Assembly (NCBI GenBank): GCA_019321725.1
Contig: CM033107.1
Span: 26,031,445-26,095,444 of the forward strand
DNA: 64,000 nt
Direction of reading: 5' to 3'
DNA from: Paulownia fortunei
Taxonomy: Eukaryota > Streptophyta > Magnoliopsida > Lamiales > Paulowniaceae
Part shown: piece after piece, positions 39,801 through 54,125 of the stretch
Layout: each line of letters begins with the position of its first letter
How positions within the stretch are numbered: position 1 is the stretch's first letter
Position numbers and translations under genes: made by a program
The notes under the pieces: generated by a model
The model's database searches: none
Told to the model about the DNA's origin: nothing
Seen by the model: the letters and a program-made list of their open reading frames with translations, nothing else

Positions 39801-42800
39801 AAGATGAGGCAAAAGCATCAGCTTAAATGGGACTGCAGGAGTACATCTCAAAACATGTTGAGATTTATGAGCTCCAAACACTTCACAAAAATGGCCCAGC
39901 CATCTCAAAGCTGTCAACCGTGATTCTTCATCATTAACAATGAGGTCAAGGGGAGGAATATTGAACATGTGCTCCAGATTTTCAACCTCTGGAAGCTCTT
40001 CTACAGTGTTAGTAGCGTACTCCAAATCATTAGCCGCGTAGGGAGATCCACCCCAGGAAGGGTCCCCATCACTAAATGGCATTATGTTAGAGCAGTTTAT
40101 TAGTTTCCAAAGCAAGGCACATCTCCGCAAGTAAGGAAATGTTAAGCTGCGAATTGCATTATTGATATCATAAGCAGGATCAACATAGTAGGATTCAAAA
40201 TACTGCACAGCTTCTCGACATTCCCCCATCACTCGGTATATGTCGGTGATCAAATTATCACAGAATCCGAGCTCAGTCTCAATGCTTTGCCTTTCTTTGT
40301 GATATGTAATTATAGCCTGTCAGATAAGGTTAGATAAGAAGTCATGCACTGAAACAAGTATATATCTTTGAAGGTCAAACAAAGGGAGACTCTCAGTACC
40401 TGAATCACAGTAACAACGTAAAAAACATGTACAAGGGATAAATAGGATTCCTTGCAGGATAATATTGGCCATGGAAGACAGAAGAGTATCCACATAAATG
40501 ATGAAAAAGCATCACGAGCAAGGATAGGTTCAGATGCCTGTCTCCACAATTGAACGTCTGGATACCGCACTTCCGGCTCAGCATTTTCCAAGATATAAAG
40601 CATATTACCTGCAAATCATAATGGGCTAAACGTGCTTATAACAGATCTCAAACAAAAACCAAATGTATTCAACAGACAATGAACAAGAGAGAGAAAGAGA
40701 GAGTATTATGCAAAGTAACTTCTACTACATATACAGGGGTTTGGCTCCTCTCAAATTCCAATCCCTTCTGATCACAGCCATCCACTTATTGTTCATGTGG
40801 AATTCACATACCACATGCATTATACATGCATCAAAATTAGCAATATACATGCATCATGTTGAAGTGGGTCACATATACTTTGACAGCAAGTAATTAAATT
40901 GAAGAGCATTGAAGAGAAACGAATCCATCAGCATCCTCACCTGGAAGTGCCATGCTAACTAGACATATTACTATAGCTAATGTGCTTTACTAGAAAAAAT
41001 ATTCCATGCTTTTGCAAATCTCGACTCTAATTTCTTAGACAACGAAACCTTCACACACAAGCTAACTGCTATAACTCCTTTTTTGTTTCGCACCATGGAT
41101 AAATGAAAAAATGGATGTGGATAGGAAGTACAAATTCTTCAAATAAAATAATGAACCAAAAAGAAGATTATTGTTTATAATTAATGTTCAAGGTACAATT
41201 AAGCTCCAATATATCTATCTAATTGATCAAATGTTCATTAGAATGTCACTGGTTTTTTCTTTTTCCATTCCAATGGTTGAATTATGCAGAAACAGCTCTT
41301 TATGCAATAACAAATTTGCTGAAATCAATTGGGTAAAGTATGTCAGAAGAAGGAATCATACCTCCTTGCTGGCTAGAGTAATTGGATAATTCATTTGGAT
41401 AAGAACCAGGGCACAAAGACCTGGCAAAGAGCTGAATGCCTCGAAATCTTAATAGGACAGTCTGAGAATTCGTTGTCCGCGTGCTTTGAATAACATCCAA
41501 CAGCAAGGATAAGATAAAACAACTAGAAGAGTTAAGTTCCTTGTATAAAGCACCAATGCTGTAATTTGGACTCAACGAGCTCTTTCCTGATCGAGCTGCA
41601 ATTTCGGTCGAGATGAGGGAGTACTTCAGTGTGTCCCATAGAATCAATGATTGGCTTATCCTGCCAGTTTCTAAAATCTTATCCTGGCCGGGATAATACA
41701 TTCCACACAATAAACGAATGATAGGTTCAAGATTTGGCTTTATTCTCACATTTCGAGTTGGTAAAGCTTTTAGATTCTCACTACTTCTAGCAATATTTGC
41801 AGCCCTCTGTAAGAGTGACAAAGCATTTTGGAGACGAAGGGAACCACCTATGTATGACGAAGTTGAAGGGCTACTAGCATCCATAAAATTAATGGTTGGA
41901 ACAGCAGTTGGCTGAGGCACCTTTCTCAGATCTCCAGGCAAACGTGGCAGGACAGAATTAGCAAGTCCCCGACACACTGGACAAAGGAACTCACCCTGCC
42001 AAAACATATGAGCATTATCAAAGCCATATACTCTCAACAGCCAAAGCTTCAGAAAATAGAAAAGCTCTACCTGATCTGGATCCACAATGTGCCCTCCTTC
42101 AAAAACAATTCTTCTGATGTATCTGTGCACATAGAAAACAAAACAAAACAATCCTATTTAAAGGCAAGTCGGAAAATAAATGGTAAAGATTACGGTGCTT
42201 ATGATACCAAAGAAAAGATCTTTAATCAAAATTTAAGTGGAATGCAGAGCTAATTCAAAGTCGAGAGACACTTGAGAGTATAGTGCCTACACATATCTAA
42301 GCAAAACATTTCAGGTAAGGGGAATGTGAACTCAAGCCCACTCAAACGTATAAAAGGAACCCCATAGGAACCTGAGACCAGCAGAGTTGCCCTTTGGTTA
42401 TCATCAATATGTGCAAGAACTGAGTCCATCCAATTAGAGCAGAATCATCATGGCTTCAGTCTTCTCATTTCCCACAAATGATAAAGAAATAAGAGAACAT
42501 TTACGGCAAGATATTCATTAAATATTAATCCACTAAAAGACAATGACCAATCAAGAAGGAAGAAGATAAGACCGAGAGAGCTGGACTGGGAAAGTTATGA
42601 TACAGGATTTCCAACTCAAGTCCCCAGAAGGGAGCCTCCACAAGAAGCTATGTGAAAGAACACATTCACACTTAACTGATTTACACAGGATATAAGAAAT
42701 TTCTAGTAATCTGATGGTTTTCGATGAATATGACAGGTGACTTGCATGATTGCATGGATCATTTTCCAAGGGAAGTTTCTGGAGGAGGATTACAAGGGAT

Positions 42801-45800
42801 TGCCAACGTAGAATGAAAGAAATTGAAAGACCTAGGGATTAAACTCATAAGAAAGCAATAGAAATCAAATGAGAGATTATGAATGAGGGTTATTCAATTG
42901 AATGGACAAGGAGAAATGGAGAAAGATAGCAATCTAAGAGAGAGGATGGCAGAAATTACATTCATACAGAGACAGAGTAAAGAAGTCATATCAAATCAAC
43001 AAATATGGAAGCAGTTTGTTGCTGCTAGCTAGAACTAGCATACTCGGCACTATCTGAGAAGCTATTCAAGACCTAGGATAAATAGTGAGGCCACTGGAGA
43101 TCAGGCAGCAAATTATAAATTTTCGGCCGGAAAGAACCCTGATGGGAATCTAATGAAGACCCATTCCATGTAGTAAAACCTACGACTCTGTTATTAAAAA
43201 TACATAAATCTGTAGTAACAGGTATTGTTAAAAAGTTAACTGACTAATTTGGTAAGGGGACCACAATTTGTTTGGCATCCCAAAAAAAGGAAATCAGAAC
43301 ATCCAAATGATAAAGGATGGGCATCAACTTAAAAAATTTTAGCTCTAGGAATTAGTGACTTTTACATCTCCCTTGATTATTAGTTATTTGAAGTCCCTGA
43401 TATTATGAAAATTAATAAATAAATTCCATAATATCTTAATTACCATAAAACCGATAGAGCAATATAGATTCCATGCATCAAGTATGAAATATGTAATTTC
43501 AAGTCAAACTCAGAGAAGCAATGTTCCAGTGAAAAAACATAAACCAACTTCCAATTTTGAAGCACAACAAATCCAGATTCTCATTTCTTTAATAGTTTAA
43601 GTTATTTGGACTCTGAAGTTGACTTAAAAGCTAAGAAAATACTTGTACAACATAGTTGGTTTGGTTACTTTTCTTTTTATGATATATACGAAAACTATTG
43701 ATAAAAATAAAATGAAGATGAATAAATCTTTACAAAACATTGTTTCATTATTATTTTGGGATATTGGTTTTTTTGACATATAATCAATTCAGAATAGATA
43801 CGACGATTTCTTCATAAGACAGCCACATTTTTCACTTAAAAAATGCATTTCAGTGAAAATTTTGGTTTAGATTTTTCCCGCAAATTTCCCTCAAGAAATC
43901 AAAGTTTCAAAATATTTTAGTTCTTAAATTCATTCAAAAGAATTTATTCTTAAATTCATTTTCTTCAAATTGATTAATCACGTCACTTAAAAAAAGTGAC
44001 CAAATCAATTTATAAATTCAATGGCAATTTTTTTTTTTAACCAAACATGCCCTCTGTAAGGTGCCTAATTGATCACATTCTTTTAGTTGGGTCCTTTCAA
44101 TGGGCCTGTCTACTTAGATGTGTCAATAGGGGGCACAAAGTGGCAAGAGGATGTTTCAGTGTTGAAGGAAGGGGAAGAGGCGAGATCAGAAAGGTCTACC
44201 TTTCCCTTAGTGATGATAAATAACGATCCAGACATCCTTGATGCACTGCATGTCCACAGGAAGAAACATAAATTCCATCGGCACCAGAGGGACCAAAGTT
44301 TTCATATCCTGGATGCCGTGTACTGGATTCTGATTTCATCCTATCACTGCTAGAGCGGCCGTTCAGTGAAGCTGAAGGGTTATCCTGTGACTCTTTTGGC
44401 AGAGCAGCTATGTATTTTCCAAGTAAGAGAGATTCAGCACTGCCGCTTCTTTCCTTGCTACTTCCAGCAGTTGAACATTTTTCATTATCTTTTGGAGAAT
44501 CTGAGCCATTCAAACTAGATTGAAATTCCCTGATCAACAAATACATGTGTTCTTCCAATGTCTCAAGGGAGGATGCTGTCCTCTCCCTTGTATCTTTTGA
44601 CATGCAAGGGAGTTGAACATTCTTAATGGAAGGGAATCGAGCTTTAATAAATTCCATAAAAGCATTCACTTCCCGAGGTTGTTCTATAGAAGCAAAATCA
44701 TTTACAGCACTCTGAACCAAATCTTCCAACTGAGACAATGAGATCATTTCTGAGCCATCGGAGATACTGCTTGGTGATAAATCATTACTTGGGGTTGTGT
44801 CGTTAGAAACATGCTCTTTACCAGATCGGCTAACTTGTTCCCATGAAGGGGGCCCTTGGTTGACAAAACTCAAAAGCCTGGATTTCTTTATTCCAAAGTA
44901 ACAAGGAATCAGAATGATATCATGCAAGATTTTATTTATTGACTCATGCTAGTCGTTCAACTGGACTGAGGCAAGGAACCACATGATATCGATTAGAATC
45001 TACATGACACAAATAGTATCAGAAAGCCTAAATTACCTGGAGAAGAACTAAGAATGATACTGGACTCTTAGACTTAGGATCATGGCACAGGGAGCAAATT
45101 ACTTGAGCTGACTCTTGGGTGTCATTACTGACTTCAGAATCACATGCTTCTTGCTCAGAATTGGTATCATCCATCTCCTCATCTCTGATGGAATTAAAGC
45201 TCTCCAAAAACTTAGATTGTTGGGCTCTCATCTTTTCCTGTGTATCAAAATTCTGAAATGATAAGCACTACAAAGTGCAAATTACGCTCTTTGACATACA
45301 AAAAGCGATCAGAAAGGATATCGATGCTGCTCAAAATCCATGTCAACTTTTATCTTGGATTGGCAGGAAAAGTAATAGGCCCATGTCTCCATATTGAAGA
45401 ACTCAATCTCAACTTTCTGTCCAGTGACCAACCAAGCAAAAAAACATTAATATAGTAAAGTTGACACCATAAACAAGGATTAACCGTCTACGTGGATTTT
45501 TTTTGGTTTAAGTTTCATGTTCAAATACTTGTAGAGCCAAGCAGACATCGGATTTTGGAAACATTGACCCCAAAAATAAAAGAGAAAAAGAAAGAAACAG
45601 CAAATCATCGTCGTGTGAGAGCTTACATTCTATTTATTCAGCGTACCCATATCTTGGAACTTGAATCATATTGCATGGCTGGATACTTGGGAGTTTTCAA
45701 CTATTATCCAGCATCTATAAAGGTGCATAGCATAACTCTCCAACATATTTCTTTTAGTTGCAACAGAAAATTATTTGAAGGAAGTAACTCAAACAAGAAA

Positions 45801-48800
45801 GGTATGTAATTCCTCTCAACTAATGAATTATCCAGTTCTCAGCTTGTATGTCATAAACCAAGAAAAATAAAAATCTTACCAATATAGCAGCTTGTCTTTC
45901 TCGAGACTTTGCTTTGCGCTTTTCGCTGTCAGAAGTCAAATCCGTGTCTCTAGCATTATCATTTAAAATAGAATGTGAAAATTGATTAGCTAATTGAGGT
46001 GAAAGTTTCTGCAATTTGGTCATGCATCCCGGTTCAAGCTCCACAAAGGTCTTGATTAAACTTGAAATTAAAGATGACGGATTAAAATTGCCAGCTTCCA
46101 TGAAGTTTTGTGCAGTTTCTTTCTCATGCATCCTCCTCAACAAGACAAGAAGCGACAACATGCTCTGATCACCATACTTGCTCGTGCATATTTCTTCACT
46201 GGCAAATGCCAAAATTGGAATCACATCACCCACATAACATAATGGATCACCCGATTCCTTGTGTAATCGACATACATCCAGTGCCAGTGCCAATAAATGC
46301 AAAGCAGTTAAAAGAACACCATCAGGAGCACGTGATGAAGTGGGCTCGTCAGTGAAAACAGCATAAAATAGAACTGCACGGACAATTTGGAGTAGTGTTT
46401 TACAAGTAGCTATTTTAGCTATTCCCCTAAGAGGGTGATAAATCTTTGTCCATCTAGGAAGTTGAGTGGTCAATGCAGAAACATTGCAAAACCGCAAGTA
46501 TCTTTCTTCTGCTGCTTGCTGATCCCTCAAGTTCCAGCGAGGATGATATAAATCAAGTTCCTTCCAGTATGATGGCCGTAGCTTATACATGCCCTGAGAC
46601 AAACAGAAATCAGGGCAACTGACAGTATATATTGTACTCAACAATATACGTGATATTTCACTTAGCAAAACAAACCTGAGTCATGCCAGATGGATGCGAA
46701 TATTCTGCAACTCTATCCAATACTTCTTGAAGTTCATCAACTTTTGAAAGATCACGAGGAAGAGATTTGACAAGCTGACTTCGAGTGGCATCTCCAATGG
46801 AGAGCTTATACACCAACTCTCTTTGCAAACACTCTGCAGTGGTTAGCCCACAAAACCTTCGTTCTTTCACTATTTGTATTAGAAGTGCAAGCATTTCAGC
46901 AACTAGAATTGGTTCATGCCTGAAAATTAAAATCACACACAGACGTACATGATTTAATTGTAAGAAATAATACTCTCATGTTCAAACCCATAATGTGGGT
47001 AAAGATACGTACTAATGGAATTCATAAGCATGAAATACCTAGGACTAACCACTCTCAACTGAAGAAAAACTTCTCATATGCAAACACTCTACTGTTTTAG
47101 TCCACTTATTCTTCCCTAAATAGAGTTGGAGAAAAGATAAATTGAACTACTTATGCACACATGCTTTTCAACAGTAATTTACTAGACAATTTTCAAATGA
47201 TTTTGTAATAGGTATGACACAACATAGCATGGACAGTATAAAGAAGGCAATGTGGAATTGTTGTGTGGGAATTGTAGTACGTCCCACACAATTTTGGAGA
47301 TTAACACCCTAAATACAGTGTGTATACATGTAAGATTTTCCCTAACACAAGTTTTATCACTTATATGCACATGGCAGATATCTTCAAACCATTAACATGT
47401 GGCCAATCTTAATAAAAATAACGAATTTTTTACCAAAAATTCCCATAACAAGATTATATTAGAAATAGAATTGATCGATGACAAGTGAAATGCCAAATAA
47501 TCATTTGAATGCATGTTAAGTTTCATGCAATAGATATCGCATATAAGAGTCAACAGAAAAAGTAATGATCTAGAAGAGTATATAAAGAACCTGGATTACC
47601 TAATAGTGTATCTGCACAAGACACCAGCTGCATTTATGTATTGACTAAATGGATTTCCAAAGTTACTGTGTCATAATTCATTAACTTTTCTAGCATAAAC
47701 TGTTCCTTGTCATGTTCTGCTCACATCTCAGGTCATGTGATCTAATAACTGCTTAGGAATTTGAGCAAAAACTAAAATAAGCTTAGAAGCATAAAATATT
47801 AGTTTTGCATGAAGCAATAGCTGCATCAACAGATTACAATGGAGCATTTAAACCCACTCAAATGCCATGCTGATTACCATTGCAAAGATCAGGTAAGAGT
47901 TACCCTACACAGAACATTTCTTTTACAAAGGCTTACTCAGAAACAATGCTTGGACATTAGGACCACTCAGACAGAGAAAAAATGATAAATCTTCAGTTCA
48001 TCTTACTCAAAAATTGTCCAGAAGGAAAAGTTAAAGAAGAAATTACATACTCACTAGACTGTTCAAGATTCAGAGACAGATAATTTGATAGCCCAAAACG
48101 CTCCAGGATTCTCTGGACATATAGATCTGGTGGAGCTAATGCAGCACAACATTGAAGCAAGAAGAGATCAAGCTCTTGACCTTGTTCAGACCTGCATCAA
48201 GAAACCAAATAGAAGAAATTCTGAGTCGACACAAAAAATACAAAGAAAAAGTGCGAGTAGATATAACAACATGAAGCAGCTTAGCTTTGTAATTAATAGA
48301 TAATTATCAGTTGTACTACCCAATGCAGCATACACATACCAGCGGACTGAACGATACCACTCGCTAAATAATATGGGAGCGTCCCCATTTCTGCGCCACA
48401 TTCCAGCATGAACCTGCGCACAGAACACCCTTATTCGCAGAGGATGCTCCATCACAAAGGCAGAAAACCCATAAGGGTGGCATCCATCCAAAATCTGGCC
48501 AAGGAAGTCACCATATCTGACAAATGAGCGATCAGAAGAGCCAGCACTTAGAACATATGATGATCCAGATTCACCATAACATTCTTTAAGTGCCCTTCTC
48601 AAAACCATTGAAAGAAGTCGGTGTAACGGAATGTGTACAGAGATTTCCTGCGAACTAACATCATACGTGATATCAGGCCAATCCGATAAACTCAGAACTC
48701 GCAGGCCTTCTAACTCGCAGGTGCTCTCTCCTTCTAGGATATTGTCATCACAACCCCCAGGAGCAGCTTGTCCAATAGGTTGGCCGCACTCCAAACCTGC

Positions 48801-51800
48801 ACCAATGTTCAAGCCACCATGGGATGGTGAAAAACATTGTTTTTTATGAGCCTCACTTAAAATGGTTGGCTTATTATCAGATGAAGTGGATGATTTAAAT
48901 TTATATCTGGCTCTTCTGAACCTAGAAAGCGTTCTCTTCAGAGCCAGGAAATTATTACCAGAGCCATCATTTGTTTTCAGAGATAAAGAGCTGAGAGGAC
49001 CCAATGTGTTGTCCAGTCCCAACCAATTTTCGATAGATCTCAAACACTCATTTATTAACCACAAAGCAGATGAAGGCACGGGAAAACTGTCAGCAGCTTT
49101 GGCCTCATGATCCACCGCGCTCTTCCCCATAATACTATTGACGGAGCTTTCTTGAGATAGCCTTCCAACTTTTGCATGTCTTAGGCTGTCTTGGTCTTCA
49201 CAATCTAGTTTATACGTGCTGAAGAAAGTTTCTTCACCAGTATCATCATTACTTACTGAAAATGCCCCAGCCACTAGAAGAGAAAGAATGTTGGATATGG
49301 AGTGACATAAAACAAAAGGTAAATGGACATTCTCATTTTCATCTTCTATGTGACTGCCTGTTTCTCTCTTTTGAGTGTTCATCCCTTGCACAGAAGCCAA
49401 GAGTTTCATCCATGTTCTAACTAAATCACGCCTACGGTGGCATAAATATTTGGGTACAGCAGAATGGCTCAGTACAAATCTAATATCTTCAACCACACGA
49501 AGAGTAGTTTCATATAAGTGTGCCCATTTAGCAACCTGCAAAGCAGCTAAGTTCAACCTTTTTCCATCTGAATGGACTCAGAGAGAATATAATAAACAGA
49601 CTCAAGGAGAAGCGTAAAAAATAACTGATCATCCATATATTTTTCATGCAGAGACATCCACACATACGAGTTGAATTATATTACTGCATCAGTCACTTCA
49701 TCCAACTAGTGCAAAAGCATCAGGCAAGGTGATCATTACATTATACTAGCCGTCGTCATCGTTATAATCATCATAATTTTCTAAGCACTAATAGTTCTTA
49801 AAATGAGTCTCATCACCAAATTTCGGTTAATGATCCATTGTTGGATCTTAGGACGTCTGTCCTTGCACATTAAGTTTCACTTAAAAATGCTAGTTGATAT
49901 GAACCCTTGTGTTGCCATCACCATTTCGAACTTTTGGCAATAGTCAATTACTTTATGTGGAGGTAGATTGAAATATATGTACGCTTTTAAGATGTAGAGA
50001 TTCTAAATTTTATTTCCCAAAATAGTTGAAAAGTTCAAACAACAAAGCCAGAATGTTTCTTCCCATACAGGATGAGGGTACAAGTTTCATTTGAACTGAC
50101 ATTCTGATCTTTATATCCGCATATTTCATCTGAATCAAGGGTCAATACAGAAAATATACTCGTCTGATCTAAGTCGCATCATATTTCCCTAAGTTAAAGA
50201 CATCACCTGTTCAATCAACTAATAACAAATGTGAATTTCCATAATGCAAATAAAAGGTCTGATAGGTACTACATTTTCAAAAGGTGGCGACCAAATTATT
50301 CAACAATGTGATAAATCACTTCAGATACTGTATCATTGCAGCTCAGATGACCAATATCATTGCAACAGTTTCAAAAACAACAAGTTCTCCAACAGTATCG
50401 TAAATCATTTCAAATGCTAAGCTGTTGCAACGTGGGGAGTAAATATGGCAAAGTAACATATTGTGACTGTTGTGGAACGAGACGCATTGGGGTTTTTATG
50501 TTAAAAAATGAAAGTTAAATTTTGTTAACGTAGTACATCTCATAAAGAGCTTCACATAGCATGTCACTCCTGGATCAAAAGTTAAGCAAATTATATATTT
50601 TAGGACATACATCACTTCCATTTGAATTCTTGATGATACAAACACGTAATGCGTCACTCCTAGATCAAAGAATACACATGTTTAAAGTTTCATGGTCATA
50701 CATTCCTTTCATGTACACTTTTGACGATTCAAACACGTAGTGCATCGCTACTGGAACAAAGATTATGCCTGCTTTAACTCATTTAGACTTTAGACAATCC
50801 AAACATCCAAAAAAACTCATCCCTATCTTGTTCTACATCGATAACACAGAGCAAGAGTTCACAAAGCTTCAATCTCGTAAACAATCAAAGTAGCAAATCA
50901 TTGAAAGGTGGTTCAAAGAATGCTTATATAACCATTACAAGTGCATGCATTCAATTGGGAATAACACAAAATAATATGATAAAAGAATTGCCATACCTGC
51001 AGCCTTCCATCTTCTCCGGCACAAGAAATGAACATATTTCCCAAACATTGCAACAGCACACCCAACAGATTCATTTCCTCTACAAGACGTGGGGTAAGCG
51101 TTGGCACAGTCAAAATTTGGACAGAGAATGTTGATAGCAATGGATATTTTTTGAAAGCGGCATCACCGCCCTCACTTACGGCTGTATTTACAATAGTTGG
51201 GTAATAGAGTACAAACACTTTTGCAAACTCATATTTGAATATTGGTTCGCCTAACATTTTCAGAAGTAACTCGTGGAGTTTCCCAACAACACTACTATTC
51301 ATAATGAACCTCTCTGCCCTCAACAGAATATCTAGTAAACCTGCTGAAGAATATACACTCTGAGAAATAAAACTGAGCAAACTTTCACTGTGATTACAAA
51401 AGTCCAATAGCATCTCCACCACAGTGGAGGTCAACTCTTCTGCAGCCTTTTGGAGCTCAGCAGCATGACCAACCACTCTAGGACTTTCCTCGGAAACAAT
51501 TTTTGCAGAAAGTAGCTTGTCTTTCCAATAACTAAGCAATAAATCCAGAATAGGCCCCAAAGACTCCACAACATGCTTGGGAAGTGGTTGAATCTGTTCT
51601 GCACCTTTATGCTTTGAACAAAATCCTTCGCGTTTCCATGCGGTTGTATCCCCACAATCACAGCACCCACCACCAGTATATATGACGGAGTAGTCATGGT
51701 CCTTGTGGTTTCCATTCTCAAAACAAGGGACACAAATTGCACATGTTGGATCATGCTCGCAAGTCCGGCAGCGGTATGCAATATCATTGTTTCCCCAAAC

Positions 51801-52691
51801 GGCCCCACAAACACCTCGCTGATTAGCACTCATTTTAGCCAGGTGCTGTAGCGCCACTTCGGGCTCACCTTCGAACATCAACCACTGCAACCAAATCATG
51901 CTCTCACGGAATACATCTTCATCCACCTCCTCCTCATCAGTAGGCAAGATAGCAGACACCAACTCTCCTATATGGAATCTGTTACTTTTTGCAAAAGCAA
52001 CCAAACCACGCTGTCCTTGATTCAAATTGTCCCTGGGAATCCCCAGCCGTGAAAGCCTCTGGAACATAGAATTTATACTATAAGTTGGAAACCTCATTGA
52101 GGAACAATTCTCAATTTATATACACATTTCAGTGGAAAAAGAGCTCCCCCCCAAAAAAGTAAAAGAGTAATTCTCCAAACTAAATACTAAACTTTGAGTC
52201 TTATAGAAACATCAGTTGCAAAAAATTAACAATACAATCTATCATGCGATAATATGGAACAATTTCAAATTCTATTCTCCTTTTAGTACAAATAGAGCAC
52301 CCAAAACTTAGAAACAAAAATATCAGAACACAATTTTTTAGAACTAATATAATTCAAGTCTCACATAAATTTCAATCGAAAAATTTAACAAGAAAATTGG
52401 GTTCTTAAAATTATTCATGTTAAACCTTTGAAGGTACATTCAGGAACAATTCTCATATTCTAATCATATTTCAGTATAAAGAGAGCTCCAGACCTTTTTT
52501 TTAAGAAAGAGTTAAACAATTCAGCAAATCAAATAGAGTTCGAAATTGGACAGAAACTTCAATAACAAAAATTCTCGAAAATTTTTGACTGCTCCGAATT
52601 TTACTTCCGGCGATATATCAACCTGAATTATAAGATCGTAACGAGATGGAGCGACGGATTCCGGCGACAAATCAATCTCCATTCGAAACAT
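36843..52691 (-). CDS. PRT6: E3 ubiquitin ligase PRT6 (UBR-box N-recognin)
   Basis: Recognises basic N-terminal residues in the Arg/N-degron pathway and drives degradation of, for example, group VII ERF oxygen-sensing factors. Seventeen coding exons were read on the minus strand: 52691-52623, 52058-50997, 49535-48340, 48191-48051, 46919-46676, 46593-45880, 45237-45037, 44885-44200, 42122-42071, 41995-41362, 40608-40400, 40316-39781, 39697-39593, 39458-39392, 39254-39177, 37513-37445 and 36917-36843. All phases agree; 2045 aa, close to the roughly 2000 aa Arabidopsis protein. The UBR box, about residues 106-173, keeps CRTCEHDPTC, HKDHDY, CCDCGDTTAW and CSKH. RING-like elements are split: ICSLC (Cys1190/1193), CGHAVHQGC (1419-1427), LCPVC (1460/1463). 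The C-terminal region has RYIKKCCPDCG, ALCLLCGKLC, ESGCQTHAMACG and ends GSFFMF. The start could also be the Met three codons later at 52682. Confidence 0.97.
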
Positions 52692-53060
52692 TTTCCTTAT
52701 CCAACCGATGCAAGAACACTTATTGATTCCAGAGCTTTCTTCACTCCCCAGGACTGAAGCTCAGTCTCACTCCACACACACACACGCACACATATAGGTG
52801 TAAACAAGTGCATCAATTTGCAATTCACAGGAGAGAATTCATCAAAACCCTAGGGAAATTTTTGATGATCTTCAAACTTGTATTGCGACAATCTCTCTCT
52901 CTCTCTCTAAGTTTGGCTTTTTTATGTGTTGAATTCCTTTTTTATATTTTCTGTGTTGATTTTTCGTGGTTGTACGTATAGCTGTGATGTGTTGTACAGT
53001 CAAATGACGGTTTAGCGTATAGCTCTCTGGAATCGTCTTTAACCATAGTACTTGGATTTG
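52692..53060 (-). promoter_or_regulatory. PRT6 5' UTR and promoter region
   Basis: Upstream of the PRT6 start, a (TC)n run at about 52892-52908 and CA repeats near 52770-52790 lie in a less AT-rich block that fits a leader and core promoter. Start site and elements are not resolved. Confidence 0.4.
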
Positions 53061-54125
53061 GATAGGGTTATGGGGTTAATTTGGTAGGTGTCGGATTTTC
53101 CTTTTCCCTTGATTTGTATTTCATTTTACTCTTTTGTTTTTCTTTTTAACTCTTTTATCTTCAGAATTAGAAGAACAAATTTTTTTTTTAGACTTAAGGT
53201 CAATTTTCCTCCATATATGTGTTTTTAAGGTATAAAAAAAAAATTGTAGTAGCGCAATTAAGGATGTAAAACTAATTAATTAATGTTAGTATTATTTTTA
53301 CAATAAAAAAGAAATAGACTAATGTTTATACCAGCTAACTAGTAGGAGTTATAAAGTGGTTAAAATATTGTGCCGTATTGAAAAAAATAAATAAATAAAA
53401 TAATTAAAAATGCATGTATGAGTCATCATTGGCAACATATAACTTAAGTTTATATTAAAAATCACATCAATCATGCCAAAATTCAAGTAATATTTTAAAT
53501 TTAACTTTAAATTTATCAAAAGTTGAACATTTTGTAATTTATATATTTACGTCCTAGCCAACATATTGAATCATACAATCGAAACATTTCAAAAAAATCA
53601 GTATAATCCTATGTATAAAATAAAATTACAGTCGACACATATCATTCTCTTTTTCCTATTTTTTTTTTCTTTTCAACTTGTTTAATATTCTACTGAATTT
53701 ATACAAATAAAATTTGTTAACCTTAAAATGCAGCCTTTGTTTTAAAAAATCTTAAATTATTGTTTAGATTTGCCTTAAAACTAAATAACGTCATCTAGTC
53801 AAAATTCTAGCAATTCGTAGAGCATTTGCCATTTCCTAGTATGTAAATTGCCTTTCAGCCCAAAAAGAGTTGGGGGCCGCAAACTGCTTTATAATTTTCG
53901 GTTTTCAGAATCCATTAAGTTGCTGGACCTATTGCCTTGAGATGAGGAAATCTTGATTTGAGATTGGACCAAGTTCCAAAAGCTTAACCCGATTTTTGGC
54001 CCAACCCACTTAACAGCTGCATGGCTAGCACGGCTCAAGGTTTTATTTATGTAATTATAACAGCTAAATTCCATATAAAATATATCTGTAGTTTTTGCGA
54101 AGAAATTTTATACTTAATCATTTCA
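53061..54125. other. AT-rich intergenic spacer
   Basis: No coding sequence or structural RNA recognised. Ordinary AT-rich plant spacer. Confidence 0.55.
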
